Of a stretch of DNA of 64,000 nucleotides, positions 35,533 through 44,308 are shown one piece after another; the stretch's first letter is position 1; every line of letters begins with the position of its first letter. Origin of the DNA: Aliishimia sp963678085 (lineage in GTDB: Bacteria > Pseudomonadota > Alphaproteobacteria > Rhodobacterales > Rhodobacteraceae); NCBI GenBank assembly GCA_963678085.1, contig OY782680.1, forward strand, positions 992,001-1,056,000. The letters are read 5' to 3'. Under the pieces are notes generated by a model. It made no database searches and was not told where the DNA came from. It saw only the letters and a list, made by a program, of their open reading frames with translations. Position numbers and translations under genes: made by a program.

Positions 35533-36779
35533 CTGGCGTTCAGTTGATCGCCCGCCACAGCATTTATCCGGGCCATGACAATTTGCCCTTCGGGCTGCGC
35601 CTCTTCAAAGACAACCTCGGCAAATTGCTCGGTTCGGCCCATATGCGGGTTTTCCATCAACACCGCATGGCGTTTGCCAAGCTGGCTATGTAGATGTCGC
35701 TGTACACGCTCATTCCCAAGTGCACGCAACCGCGCAGCGCGTTCCTTTATCAATCCGCCCTCAACCTGGGGCATGCGCGCCGCTGGCGTTCCGGGGCGCG
35801 GGGAATAGGGGAAGACATGCAACCAGGTCAGTTGGCATTCCTCAACAAGCCGCAGTGAGTTTTCAAAATGCGCATCGCTCTCAGTCGGAAAGCCCGCGAT
35901 AATATCCGCGCCAAAGGTCATATCCGCCCGCAGTTGTAGGGCTGTCTCGGTAAATTCAATCGCGTGATCGCGCAGATGCCGCCGCTTCATCCGCTTGAGA
36001 ATGAGATCATCCCCATGCTGCAAAGAGAGGTGCAGATGCGGCATCAGGCGGGGTTCAGTGGCAATGGCTTCGAGCAAATCCTCATCCACCTCGATGGAAT
36101 CAATCGACGAAATCCGAAGCCGCGCCAGATCCGGCACCAGCTTTAAGATCCGACGCAGCAGATTGCCAAGGCGCGGCGCCCCAGGCAGATCCGCCCCCCA
36201 AGAGGTTAGATCCACGCCGGTTAGGACAACCTCTTGATACCCTTTATCCACCAGCCGTTTGATTTGCTCGACGATCACCCCGGCCGGAACCGAGCGGGAA
36301 TTGCCCCGGCCATAAGGGATAATGCAAAAAGTGCAGCGGTGATCACAGCCATTTTGCACCTGCACATAGGCCCGGCTGCGCGTGCCAAACCCGTCAATCA
36401 AATGGCCTGCAGTCTCGGTCACTGACATGATGTCATCAACTTGAACCGGCTCGCTGGGCGTGATCCCGGCCAGCCCCTGCCAGGTGGCGGGCTGCATCTT
36501 TTCGATATTGCCAACAACCACATCAACCTCGGCCATCGCGTTAAAGGCGCTGGGGTCGATCTGCGCCGCGCAACCTGTGACGATGATGCGCGCCTGGGGG
36601 CTCTCGCGCCGATGTTTGCGAATCTCTTGTCGGGCCTTGCGCACCGCCTCTTGCGTGACCGCGCAGGTGTTGACCACGACCACATCCTGCAGCCCGGCCT
36701 GCGCACAAAGCTCCTTCATCGCCTCAGTTTCATAGGCGTTTAAGCGGCATCCAAGGGTCGAGAATTTGGGCGGGCTCAT
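35520..36779 (-). CDS. mtaB: tRNA t6A37 methylthiotransferase MtaB
   Basis: 419-residue radical-SAM enzyme that adds a methylthio group to N6-threonylcarbamoyladenosine at tRNA position 37. The N-terminal UPF0004 domain has cluster cysteines at 11 (TLGCRLN), 39 (NTCAVT) and 70 (VTGCAAQ). The radical-SAM motif is CDHRCTFC (Cys145, 149, 152), followed by IPYGRGNSRSVP. A TRAM-like end is present. The MiaB paralogue differs in the first motif. Its start overlaps the dapF stop by four bases. Confidence 0.94.
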   Translation of the reverse strand: MSPPKFSTLGCRLNAYETEAMKELCAQAGLQDVVVVNTCAVTQEAVRKARQEIRKHRRESPQARIIVTGCAAQIDPSAFNAMAEVDVVVGNIEKMQPATWQGLAGITPSEPVQVDDIMSVTETAGHLIDGFGTRSRAYVQVQNGCDHRCTFCIIPYGRGNSRSVPAGVIVEQIKRLVDKGYQEVVLTGVDLTSWGADLPGAPRLGNLLRRILKLVPDLARLRISSIDSIEVDEDLLEAIATEPRLMPHLHLSLQHGDDLILKRMKRRHLRDHAIEFTETALQLRADMTFGADIIAGFPTESDAHFENSLRLVEECQLTWLHVFPYSPRPGTPAARMPQVEGGLIKERAARLRALGNERVQRHLHSQLGKRHAVLMENPHMGRTEQFAEVVFEEAQPEGQIVMARINAVAGDQLNASPDT

Positions 36780-37612
36780 AGATCAGCCAAAAACTCTGAC
36801 GTGAGCGTGCCGGAAAAAACATGCGCTGTGGGCCCGGTCATCCAAACCCCATCCTGAGCCCAGTCAATAAACAAAGAGCCCCCATCCAAGACGATCTCGC
36901 ATTGCCGCTCAGCCAACCCGCGCCGCGCGGCGGCAACAGCGGTTGCGCAAGACGAAGAGCCCGAGGCTAGCGTGATCCCTGCGCCGCGCTCCCAGACCCG
37001 CATGCGGATTTGTGTTGGGCTGAGCATTTGGGCCACTTGCACATTGGTGCGCTCGGGAAATAGCAGGTTATGCTCGTATTCTGGGCCGAACTCTTCCAGG
37101 GTGATCGCAGCGGCATCCTCGACAAAAAAGGTGCAATGGGGATTGCCCATACCGGTCGCCGTTGGCTCTCCCGGCAATGGCAGGCGCAGCGTATCCATCG
37201 CATGGGCCAGGGGAACCTCAGACCAATCGAGCAAAGGCTGGCCCATATTCACCGCGACCAGCCCATCCGCGCGCCGCGTGCAAAGCAAACTGCCCCGCTC
37301 GGTGGCCAGGGTGATGCGGTCCTGCCCGGTTTCTTGCATGATCATCTGCGCAATGCAGCGCGTGGCATTCCCGCAAGCCCCAGAGGTCGAGCCATCGGAA
37401 TTGTAGAAAGTCACATGCGCGGCGTGGCTATCACTGCTCTCAATTAGCGCCAATTGGTCAAAGCCTACCCCCCGATGCCGATCTGCAATCGCGCAGATAA
37501 GCTGGGGCGAGAGATCCAATTCGCACCCGCGCCCGTCAATGACGACAAAATCATTGCCAAGCCCGTGCATTTTGTGAAAGCTGAGTGCCGTGTTCATAAC
37601 CATGGGGCGCAT
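36776..37612 (-). CDS. dapF: Diaminopimelate epimerase (unusual active site)
   Basis: 278-residue member of the DapF family, which interconverts LL- and meso-diaminopimelate for lysine and peptidoglycan. The N-terminal half has FHKMHGLGNDFVVIDGRG and the first catalytic cysteine (Cys80) in SGACGNATRC. The second half has VWERGAGITLASGSSSCA, where the expected ACG(S/T)GAC motif with the second catalytic cysteine reads ASGSSSC, so residue 217 is serine (codon TCG). The upstream ATG 37612 has GGGAGG seven bases before it. It overlaps mtaB. Either this is a specialised variant or another dapF exists elsewhere. Confidence 0.85.
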   Translation of the reverse strand: MRPMVMNTALSFHKMHGLGNDFVVIDGRGCELDLSPQLICAIADRHRGVGFDQLALIESSDSHAAHVTFYNSDGSTSGACGNATRCIAQMIMQETGQDRITLATERGSLLCTRRADGLVAVNMGQPLLDWSEVPLAHAMDTLRLPLPGEPTATGMGNPHCTFFVEDAAAITLEEFGPEYEHNLLFPERTNVQVAQMLSPTQIRMRVWERGAGITLASGSSSCATAVAAARRGLAERQCEIVLDGGSLFIDWAQDGVWMTGPTAHVFSGTLTSEFLADL

Positions 37613-37781
37613 ATAGAGACCTCCCGCGTCAAAAGCCAGAATTTTACCCAGAATCCTGTGAATAAAGACTTGACCAACCAAGCGCATCTTTCTACACCCC
37701 ACGCACTGCAACGGCTTGAGCCGCTGCGGGATCCGGGTCGGCGCTAAGCTGATAGGGATGGGCTAGGAAACTAGCAAGAGT

Positions 37782-37857
37782 GGGCCGTTAGCTCAGTTGG
37801 TAGAGCAACTGACTTTTAATCAGTGGGTCGCAGGTTCGAATCCTGCACGGCTCACCA
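37782..37857 (+). tRNA. tRNA-Lys (anticodon TTT)
   Basis: 76-nt cloverleaf: acceptor arms GGGCCGT/ACGGCTC, D-loop TAGCTCAGTTGGTAGAGC, anticodon stem-loop CTGACTTTTAATCAG with TTT, T-arm GCAGGTTCGAATCCTGC, and encoded CCA. tRNA-Lys is a common integration site, and the accessory region begins right after it. Confidence 0.97.
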
Positions 37858-38074
37858 CTGAAATTCAATAAAATCAATATATTACCCGCGACCTCGGGGC
37901 AGAGCTGCAGTTCCTGTAGTTTTGATAGCAACCACCCAGCAACCACAGGGCATAGAAAACCGTGGTGCTGTGTAGCAATCTGTGCTCTGCACTTTCTTTG
38001 CGGTCCAATAGCGCGAATGGCGGCCTCGCTCCGCCGCAACTTCATCGAAAACTATCCATATGAAAGGGCTATCC

Positions 38075-38433
38075 ATGTCGGAGAGCACAATTGCGCAGCG
38101 CGCAAAGCTAAACGCGGCCATGTCACCGGCGCAAAAGAACCGCGCCTTGAACGATCATTTTCGAAAAACGCGCGAAGGCGGCATCTTCACGCTGTCGATG
38201 GGGCTACACAAGCTAGGCCAAGCGGAAGTCGACACCATTATGCGCCAGTTGGCCGGCGAGAAAGGCGACCAATCCGTCGATGAGGGCAGCGAGCATGACT
38301 TTGGCGAGATCCTAGTGGGCAACCGCACGGTCACTTGGGAGATCAACTATTACAACAAAGACCTGGATAACGAATCCACCGACCCCACCAACCCCAACGG
38401 CTCATGACGCTGCTGCTCTCGACCGAGTATTGA
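38075..38433 (+). pseudogene. DUF3768 gene, copy 1, C-terminus out of frame
   Basis: ORF of about 110 residues (38075-38407) with AAAGGG six bases before the ATG. It shares the DUF3768 pattern with the next gene: ALNDHFRKTREGG, then EHDFGEILVGNRTVTWEINYYNKDLDNESTDP. Where copy 2 continues as SRVMTVMLACEY, copy 1 reaches a TGA after NPNGS. The expected end MTLLLSTEY followed by TGA is present at 38404-38433 but in another frame, so a small deletion removed the natural tail. Function of DUF3768 is unknown; a shortened protein may still be made. Confidence 0.7.
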
Positions 38434-38555
38434 ACCCTCCGGTCAGCCGCTTGGTGGGCTGGCCGGAACCCTGCGTGCGCGACGCATAGATTGGCAAGTC
38501 CACCCCGTCTGCGGCCGCGCATCATCCCCCAAAATTTGACCAAAGGAACGAGACC

Positions 38556-38927
38556 ATGACTGGTAACGAACAGAACGGCTTTGCCCAGACCGCCGATAGT
38601 GTGACCGAAACCGCGATAATTCGCCAACTCAACGACCGCTTTCGCCAGGCAGGAATTGGTGGAAGGACATATATCACACCGGGCATTCAAGAACTTGGCC
38701 CGGAGGCCATGCGCGAAATTATGAACTCAATTACTCAATATTGTGATTTTAGCTCAGACAATGACCCATTTCGAGAACATGATTTTGGCAGCATCGACCA
38801 TGGCGACACAAAGGTTTTTTGGAAAATCGATTATTACGATTTAGACCTGGCTTACGGATCTCCAAACCCCGCAGACCCAAGCATAACCAGCCGGGTCATG
38901 ACGGTTATGCTCGCTTGTGAGTATTGA
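38556..38927 (+). CDS. DUF3768 protein, copy 2
   Basis: 123-residue intact member of the alphaproteobacterial DUF3768 family: IIRQLNDRFRQAG, then REHDFGSIDHGDTKVFWKIDYYDLDLAYGSPNPADPSITSRVMTVMLACEY. AAGGA is eight bases before the ATG. Members are common on plasmids and in integrated elements next to replication or transfer genes. The role is unknown. It forms a tandem pair with copy 1, 120 bp upstream. Confidence 0.82.
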   Translation: MTGNEQNGFAQTADSVTETAIIRQLNDRFRQAGIGGRTYITPGIQELGPEAMREIMNSITQYCDFSSDNDPFREHDFGSIDHGDTKVFWKIDYYDLDLAYGSPNPADPSITSRVMTVMLACEY

Positions 38928-38939
38928 TGGACCACCCCC

Positions 38940-39587
38940 CTATGCCGGTTCTTTTTTGAGACGAGGGCGAAGGGGGTATTTGGCGCGCGTTCGAATTGTC
39001 GGTTCAAATAGACCTAGATCGTACTTCTTTTTGGTGCCGCGGTAAGATCCTTTGACGCCTGACGCAAAAGTATAAACCAGCTTAAACGGAATATCATGTT
39101 CATAAGCATATGCCATCCTCCAAGACCACTTTGAAATATTTTTTCGGTCTTGCTTACCTTCCTCGGGGAAAAGTAAATAGTAGCCAAAGAGGAATGGATT
39201 TTCGCTCGCGCCACTGACAATGCACCTTTTTCTCGACCCGAAAAATTTCCGCTCTTCCAATGGCAGACTCGTTAAGCGGTTTTTATCAAGCAAAGCTTGC
39301 TTGTGGTCATGCGTCAAATACCATGCGGTGAACCGGTAGACCTCCTGAATTTGCATTGTTGTTCGAACTTCTTCAATTGACGCCATATAATCGCTGCCTG
39401 GGGACGCGAGCTCGCGGAATTCTTCCTCGTATTCCCCAACCTTCTTTTCGACGAAACTTTTCGCTTTTCCAACGTACTTATCATAATGATCATACGGATT
39501 CGTCTTGCGGCCATTTGCCCTCGAATTACACCGCCGACCGATTTCTATTTCTTCAATTTCTCCGGGTTTATTACCCTTTTTCGCCAT
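38940..39587 (-). CDS. Hypothetical basic protein
   Basis: 215-residue, strongly basic soluble protein with a good Shine-Dalgarno (GGGGGA about seven bases before the ATG). The N-terminal part is charged (KGNKPGEIEEIEIGRRCNSRANGRK), and the C-terminal part has FKLVYTFASGVKGSYRGTKKKYDLG. I recognise no domain. Codon use is A+T-richer than the core genome, consistent with the island. It could be a nucleic-acid-binding protein, but nothing proves it. Confidence 0.6.
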   Translation of the reverse strand: MAKKGNKPGEIEEIEIGRRCNSRANGRKTNPYDHYDKYVGKAKSFVEKKVGEYEEEFRELASPGSDYMASIEEVRTTMQIQEVYRFTAWYLTHDHKQALLDKNRLTSLPLEERKFFGSRKRCIVSGASENPFLFGYYLLFPEEGKQDRKNISKWSWRMAYAYEHDIPFKLVYTFASGVKGSYRGTKKKYDLGLFEPTIRTRAKYPLRPRLKKEPA

Positions 39588-40086
39588 GAGTTCTTCCCCC
39601 TAGATATTCTTTATACAATAAGGCTAAATAGTTTTCTTACGCTTATCGATTGCACGCCTTGAGACACCCTCCGATATCATAAGGGGTCCATCCCAATGAA
39701 GTCAAAACGCCGACCTCTTCACTAGACGCCACAAACAAACGAAACGTTGCACATGAGCAAGTAGGCGGGCAGATTTGCGTGGTCGGAAAAGCAGCACAAG
39801 AGTGGTCCTCGCCGCCCGACAGCGCACCATAAACATACGTTTGGCAGGAGCGCGAGCTAAACGTCTGCTGTCCAAAAATGCAAGTTAACGCCCTGTGCAC
39901 CAAAAGTGCGCCGAAGCGGCCTTTCATCGTCGAAACGTGACCGCAGGGTCTGTTTTACTACTGATTTTTGCAGAAAGAGGTCAAAAACAAGTTCGAGCGC
40001 GGGAACTGTAAAGATCACCCACAGCGACGAGGCTTGTTGATCTGGAAAACACTTTGCGCTGTGAACTCGACAAAAAGGACATGACG
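39588..40086. other. Stretch without a convincing gene
   Basis: About 500 bp between the hypothetical gene and the HTH gene. Three overlapping minus-strand frames exist, but their products look like random cysteine/serine-rich translations and none has a ribosome-binding site. Probably intergenic or decayed mobile DNA. Confidence 0.5.
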
Positions 40087-40476
40087 ATGACACCACAAGA
40101 ACACAAACAGCCACTCGCGGGCTCTGCACGCCGGACGCGATTTGAAGGGCTTACCGACACACAAAAAGACTCGAACTTGCAACCAGACAACACCTTAACT
40201 GGCGCAGTGGAGTTAGATCTCTGCAGAAACTTACGAAAAGCAGCCAAGGGAGCTGACTTCGTAAATGAATCGACGGCAGCTTGGGCCATCCAAATGTCAG
40301 TTCAGTGGATGAGAAAAAACCGTCAGTTGGGAACCGGCCCGATATGGGTCAAATTTGGTGAGTCTATAAAATATCCAGTTGCCGGCTTAGAGGCGTATAT
40401 TTTTTCTTCTGTTCAGTCCTTTATGGGTCAAGCAAGCAACAGGGATTCAAATCCTGGGGTCAGTTCTGAGAATTAA
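40087..40476 (+). CDS. Excisionase/AlpA-like helix-turn-helix protein
   Basis: 129-residue protein. Residues about 68-110 (ESTAAWAIQMSVQWMRKNRQLGTGPIWVKFGESIKYPVAGLEAYI) match the MerR-like winged helix found in AlpA/excisionase-type proteins: the pattern is a wing ending in RY/KYPVxxLExYI after a GxGPxWVKFG turn. Such proteins regulate integration or early genes of mobile elements. ATG 40087 has AAGGA seven bases upstream; the N-terminal 60 residues are variable. It lies beside the Rep-like gene, suggesting one element. Confidence 0.65.
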   Translation: MTPQEHKQPLAGSARRTRFEGLTDTQKDSNLQPDNTLTGAVELDLCRNLRKAAKGADFVNESTAAWAIQMSVQWMRKNRQLGTGPIWVKFGESIKYPVAGLEAYIFSSVQSFMGQASNRDSNPGVSSEN

Positions 40477-40499
40477 AACGCTCGAGATCGGAAGCCACG

Positions 40500-40690
40500 C
40501 GGCTTGATTGGCGTCTGCGCAATCAAGCGGTTTCACCAACCGAAGTAAGGCACCATTCCTCAGGCAGGCAATCCTGCCTTTAACTGATGTTGCTCCGCTG
40601 GCGGAACCAACTCCCCAGCGGAACTTCGGTTTATTGCTCAATGGAACATGCCTGACGGAAGCTCTCTTTTGCTTCCGCCAGCGGCATTTC
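40500..40690. other. Hairpin-rich segment, candidate replication origin
   Basis: At least five inverted repeats are packed in 190 bp between the HTH gene and the Rep-like gene. They are GCTTGATTG/CAATCAAGC (40502-40528), AGGCAGG/CCTGCCT (40562-40579), CCGCTGG/CCAGCGG (40595-40621) and CGGAAGC/GCTTCCG (40656-40677). An outer pair AACCGAAGT/ACTTCGGTT (40538-40546 and 40623-40631) encloses two of them. A 12-base repeat CCGCTGGCGGAA/TTCCGCCAGCGG (40595-40606 and 40673-40684) allows an alternative fold. No ORF here is convincing. The remaining 230 bp up to the Rep start hold nothing I can name. Confidence 0.5.
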
Positions 40691-40921
40691 AAACGTAATT
40701 CATGGAGACATAAAAAGTGAATTATCACCATAAAACCCCTTGCAAACGACGCAACGGAAGCAAAAAGCATCTGTTTCGCGAGAAAACGCATCAACAACGG
40801 CTCAGTGGTGCTTGTTACACCATTATGACAACCAGCTACACCAATATTTTCAGCTGTCATGCGCTCAACCCCAAATCCCACACCTCAGATATCCCCACCA
40901 CTTTCAACGCAAAGGTGATCA

Positions 40922-41960
40922 ATGAAAAATCTTTCTAAGCGCAAAGCTCGTCTCAAAATTTCAAAAGCCAAAGTCAGCCAACCTGAAAAAAATAACAAAA
41001 CTTCGCAAAAGGGCCCAGACACTGAACAGGCCAAACCTCGCACACAAACTTGTAAAGCTGCTTTCAAAACACGACAGAAAAAATACCAAAAACTAAAAAT
41101 CCCATCGGATGACGAGCGAGCATTGGACGTCTTGTCAGGATGTAATCGTGTGAGATGTGCTGAGCCAACCGCAGCAGACCTGCGCCTACTATTCGAAATA
41201 CGTAAATTATTCGTGCGTGAGGCCGAGCGGTTATTTGAACGGAGTACAGGGTCATCATTCAATGTTTACCACGCTACATTCCTGAATGATGAGCGAGTAA
41301 TTGGCCTTAACGATGATCTATTGGGCGTTCGCGCTGAAGTCGACAAAATTCAAAAGGTCATAAAAAACTACAGCAACCTCAGCGCAATCGGGCGTGGGGA
41401 AATCCAACCAATACGCGGCTTTGAACGGGGAAGCAAAGATATTCACCTGCACTGGCATTATCACGTATTGTTATTTGGCTGTGATCAAGATGGCCGAGCC
41501 GAAATCGTCAAACGTGCCAAGGGATTTCAGGCACATTTAACACGCAAGCCAATCCTAATCAAAAAAGGTTAGATCTTCGGCGAATGACTTTACTGAGTGT
41601 GCAAAATATATCTTCAAGCCCAACTTCGTACAAAAAGCGGTCAAATGGAAAAAGCATGATGCAGGAGAAAATCCAATGGAGGATCGGAGCAGCAGCCCAT
41701 TAGCAGTACATATGCGAATCTTTGAAATTCTCGCAAAGCTACCATACCAACATTCCATGTTTGGCGTTCGAGAAGGCGAGGCAATTAAAAACAGGATTTT
41801 AAGCGAAGCTCACGAATGGAGCAATAATAGAAATTCAAAAGTTATAGACTTGAATGACGAAGTTTACGCAATATTCGAACGTGTGTTCAAAAGCAGCATA
41901 AAGCTGCAACAGCACAAGCCAGTCAAAGTAAAATACAAGAGAAAGCAAACCTTCTCGTAA
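40922..41960 (+). pseudogene. Rolling-circle-type (HUH) replication protein, frameshifted
   Basis: Two frames join into one protein of about 345 residues. The first (40922-41572) has a lysine-rich start, a segment FNVYHATFLNDERVIG resembling Rep motif 1, and the metal-binding HUH motif in IHLHWHYHVLLFG. It ends after PILIKKG at an AAAAAAGG run (41561-41568). The next frame continues without a stop from there as VRSSANDFTECAKYIFKPN, which fits the third Rep motif (catalytic Tyr with Lys), and runs to 41960. A single extra base in the run therefore splits the gene, unless +1 frameshifting is used. AGGTGA precedes the ATG. Confidence 0.6.
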
Positions 41961-42069
41961 AAAACAGCGCCTCGCTGCACTTTCTCATCCATTTGAAGCG
42001 GCGAGGCATAATGCAAATTCTAATCCAATCTAATTTTTGCAAACAATAATGCGAAGAAAGGAAACTCCT

Positions 42070-42261
42070 ATGTCGAAACCAATGCTGCCATCTGAAGTTT
42101 CAGAACGGCTGGATATCAGCATTCCTTACCTCAAGGCGCTCGCTAAACACGGGGACGGGCCGACCTATCACGTTGCGCATGGGAATGTTCGCTTTCATGA
42201 AGCTGATGTGGCGGAATATGAGGCGTATTCTTTACATATGGAAAGTATATGTAGCGTCTAA
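42070..42261 (+). CDS. Small helix-turn-helix protein (excisionase-like)
   Basis: 63-residue protein with a single MerR-like DNA-binding domain: MLPSEVSERLDISIPYLKALAKHGDGPTYHVAHGNVRFHEADVAEYEAY. This is the pattern of AlpA/Xis-type regulators and is similar in layout to the HTH domain at 40087-40476. AAGGA is seven bases before ATG 42070. It follows the Rep-like frame by 109 bp in the same direction and probably belongs to that element. Confidence 0.75.
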   Translation: MSKPMLPSEVSERLDISIPYLKALAKHGDGPTYHVAHGNVRFHEADVAEYEAYSLHMESICSV

Positions 42262-42757
42262 ATCTGAACTTCATTGACAGTGTCCGGCGGCAGGTATCCA
42301 TCATTCAATACCTGCCGCCAGCAACGGCTGACCGAGAAGGCCGTTATCAAAAATCTTGTCAAGACAGGTATTTGTCACTACAGTTTTTATCAATCTGTAT
42401 TATTCAGTACCCAGGCTTTACACCGCCTTGCTGCGGAGGTTGATGTGACCTGCCCCCAAGATTTCAGAGCATACAAAAAGAGTGACCCAGCCCTCTGATC
42501 CGGCCCGTTCAGGTGTAGAATTCGTTACCGTTTTTCTATTAATTTGGTAGCGGTCAAGGCCTGCTGAGCGGAGCCCTTGCGTAGCTCAAGCAAGACAGGC
42601 CTATGGCGAATGTACCTAAATGGAGACGGCCCAGCCTGCAATAGACGAGACCGCAAGCTTTGGTACAATGCTGAAGCAGTCTGGGCGTTTCAGAGGCGGG
42701 AGAGCCATTTTAATGATCTGTGATTGCAAATGTCACTGGAGGTTCGAGTATTTTCGC
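42262..42757. other. Non-coding stretch with three hairpins
   Basis: No convincing ORF. Clear inverted repeats are GGCGGCAGGTAT/ATACCTGCCGCC (42286-42297 and 42308-42319, ten-base loop), AACGGC/GCCGTT (42323-42345) and AGGCCTG/CAGGCCT (42557-42563 and 42596-42602). The first, 24 bp after the HTH gene stop, could end transcription, but no T-run follows. Confidence 0.5.
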
Positions 42758-43356
42758 TTACTCAGAGGCCGGCATAAGCACTGGAACATCGCTGAGCGCT
42801 TCTTTTGCCAGAGCCTCAGGGTTTTCAGCAGCAAACAGGGCTTTAAGCGGAGCCAGCACGAAGCGCTTTAACGCCTGCTCATCAGTGAGCGCGAAAATCG
42901 GTGGCGCAAAGAAATAAGAAGAGTTTTGCTCGTCCTTTTGCCACACCCAAAGACCATCGCCGACGTGGGCAATGTGGTTGCGGTTTGCCTGGTTGACTTC
43001 AAATTCTCCGATCCGCCAGTAGTTCCATTCATCGTTGACAGGTGCCTCAACACACCATGCCAAAATCAAGCATGCTTGATCGAGCCAGGGCCAGTTGGGC
43101 AAGGCGCCATCACAATCGTGTGAATTACACAGGCGGACAATTATAGACACCGAACCGATAGGTTTAGGGTCTGTCTCGCTTGACGCGTGCGCGGGCTTTG
43201 ACAAAATCCCGACGGGATAGGAGCGAATATGATTTACCCAATATTCACCGCTTTTGAAGTCGGGAACTAGGTCGGTGACTTCATCAAAACCATCTTCATC
43301 ATCCAGCATTACCAAAAGGTCTTCTGGCAATTCTATCAATTTCGCCTCTGACCGCT
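42758..43356 (-). pseudogene. Hypothetical protein gene, 5' end removed at the IS3 element
   Basis: Open frame of about 200 residues running out of the IS3 end. Codons upstream of 43356 come from the element (AELSQKVGPLQ), so the native start is lost. The native part is acidic and tryptophan-rich (SGEYWVNHIRSYPVG, CDGALPNWPWLDQACLILAWCVEAPVNDEWNYWRIGEFEV). No family is recognised. It might be the remains of the same transcription unit as the truncated nuclease gene on the other side of the element, since both read on the minus strand. Confidence 0.55.
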
Positions 43357-43416
43357 GAAGTGGTCCTACTTTTTGGGACAGCTCAGCGGCGTAGCTAAGA
43401 TGTATCCATTTGTTTA

Positions 43417-44308
43417 TCATGCCGCTATTTTTTCCCTTTCACCAGCAAAAAATGCTTGGTCTGGGGTTCGTTTTTCGAGGGCTGTGTGGGGGCGTTCGGT
43501 GTTGTAGAAGCTGATCCATTCCGTGATGATCCGTTTTGCTTCAAAGCCGTTCGTGATTTCGTGCAGATAGACGGCCTCTTGCTTCAGGGACCGCCGCTCG
43601 GCCATTGTTCTTGAACCAATGGCGAACAATGCCTCGCCGTTCGGTGAAGATATTATCGAGGTAGCGGCCCCGTCCGTCCATCGAGATTTTTATCTCGGCC
43701 TCGGTTAGCCCCTTGATCCAATCCCCGCCGGTATATTGGCTGCCTTGATCCGTGTTCATGATCTCGGGCTTGCCATGTTTGGCGATGGCTTCTCCCAGGG
43801 CTTCCACGCAAAAACTTGCATCCAGCGTGTTCGACAGCCGCCAGGACAGCACCTTGCGCGTCGCCCAATCCATGATTGCCACGAGATACAAAAACCCATG
43901 TTTGACCGGGATGTAGGTGATGTCACTGCGCCAGACCTGATTGGGCTGCGTGATGGCGAGGTTCCTCAGCAAATAGGGGTAAACTGGATGCTGGGGGTGC
44001 TTTTTACTGGTGCTTGGCCCTTTATATATGGCTTGCAGCCCCATGATGCGCATCAGGCGGCGCACGCGATGCCGACCCGCCGAGAACCCTGACTGAGGCA
44101 AATACGCTGCAATCTGGCGACTGCCAAAAAACGGGTATTTTGTGAATATCCGGTCAATTTCATGCATCAGCTCAATGGTCGTCTGATCAAAGCCGACCGG
44201 CGTGTAATAGATCGATGACCGGCTGAGTTTGAGTAGCTTGCACTGGCGCGTGACGCTCAAATCTGTGTTCTCTTTGCGGATCATTTTTCGGCGTTCTGGC
44301 AGGCTCAT
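43417..44308 (-). pseudogene. IS3 transposase OrfB, frameshifted by an insertion
   Basis: The first frame (43541-44308) contains the HTH_21 start and the integrase core: VWRSDITYIPVKHG (first Asp), IMNTDQGSQYTGGDW (second Asp) and SMDGRGRYLDNIFTER. There about 43 extra bases (around 43592-43634) shift the frame. The natural end ERRSLKQEAVYLHEITNGFEAKRIITEWISFYNTERPHTAL, with the catalytic Glu, continues in the frame 43417-43629. The transposase is therefore inactive unless frames are joined. Confidence 0.85.

Noticed and set aside
37788..38045. Minus-strand ORF ending EPCRIRTCDPLIKSQLLYQLS
   Set aside because: Its C-terminal part is the antisense of tRNA-Lys, a well-known spurious translation.
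39643..40289. Three overlapping minus-strand ORFs
   Set aside because: No ribosome-binding sites, random-looking composition, mutually overlapping, and the last overlaps the better-supported HTH gene.
40508..40938. Plus-strand ORFs over the hairpin segment and before Rep
   Set aside because: They translate inverted repeats and low-complexity sequence; no start signal or domain.
42274..42498. 74-residue plus-strand ORF
   Set aside because: Covers the 12-base-stem hairpin, has no Shine-Dalgarno and no recognisable protein pattern.
40500..42610. Integron attC sites or CRISPR array
   Set aside because: Hairpins differ in sequence and spacing; there is no repeat-spacer order, no attC core pair and no integrase or cas gene.
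37782..42757. Direct repeat of the tRNA-Lys 3' end as an att site
   Set aside because: I looked for a second copy of GGTTCGAATCCTGC in the island and did not see one; integration there remains an inference only.
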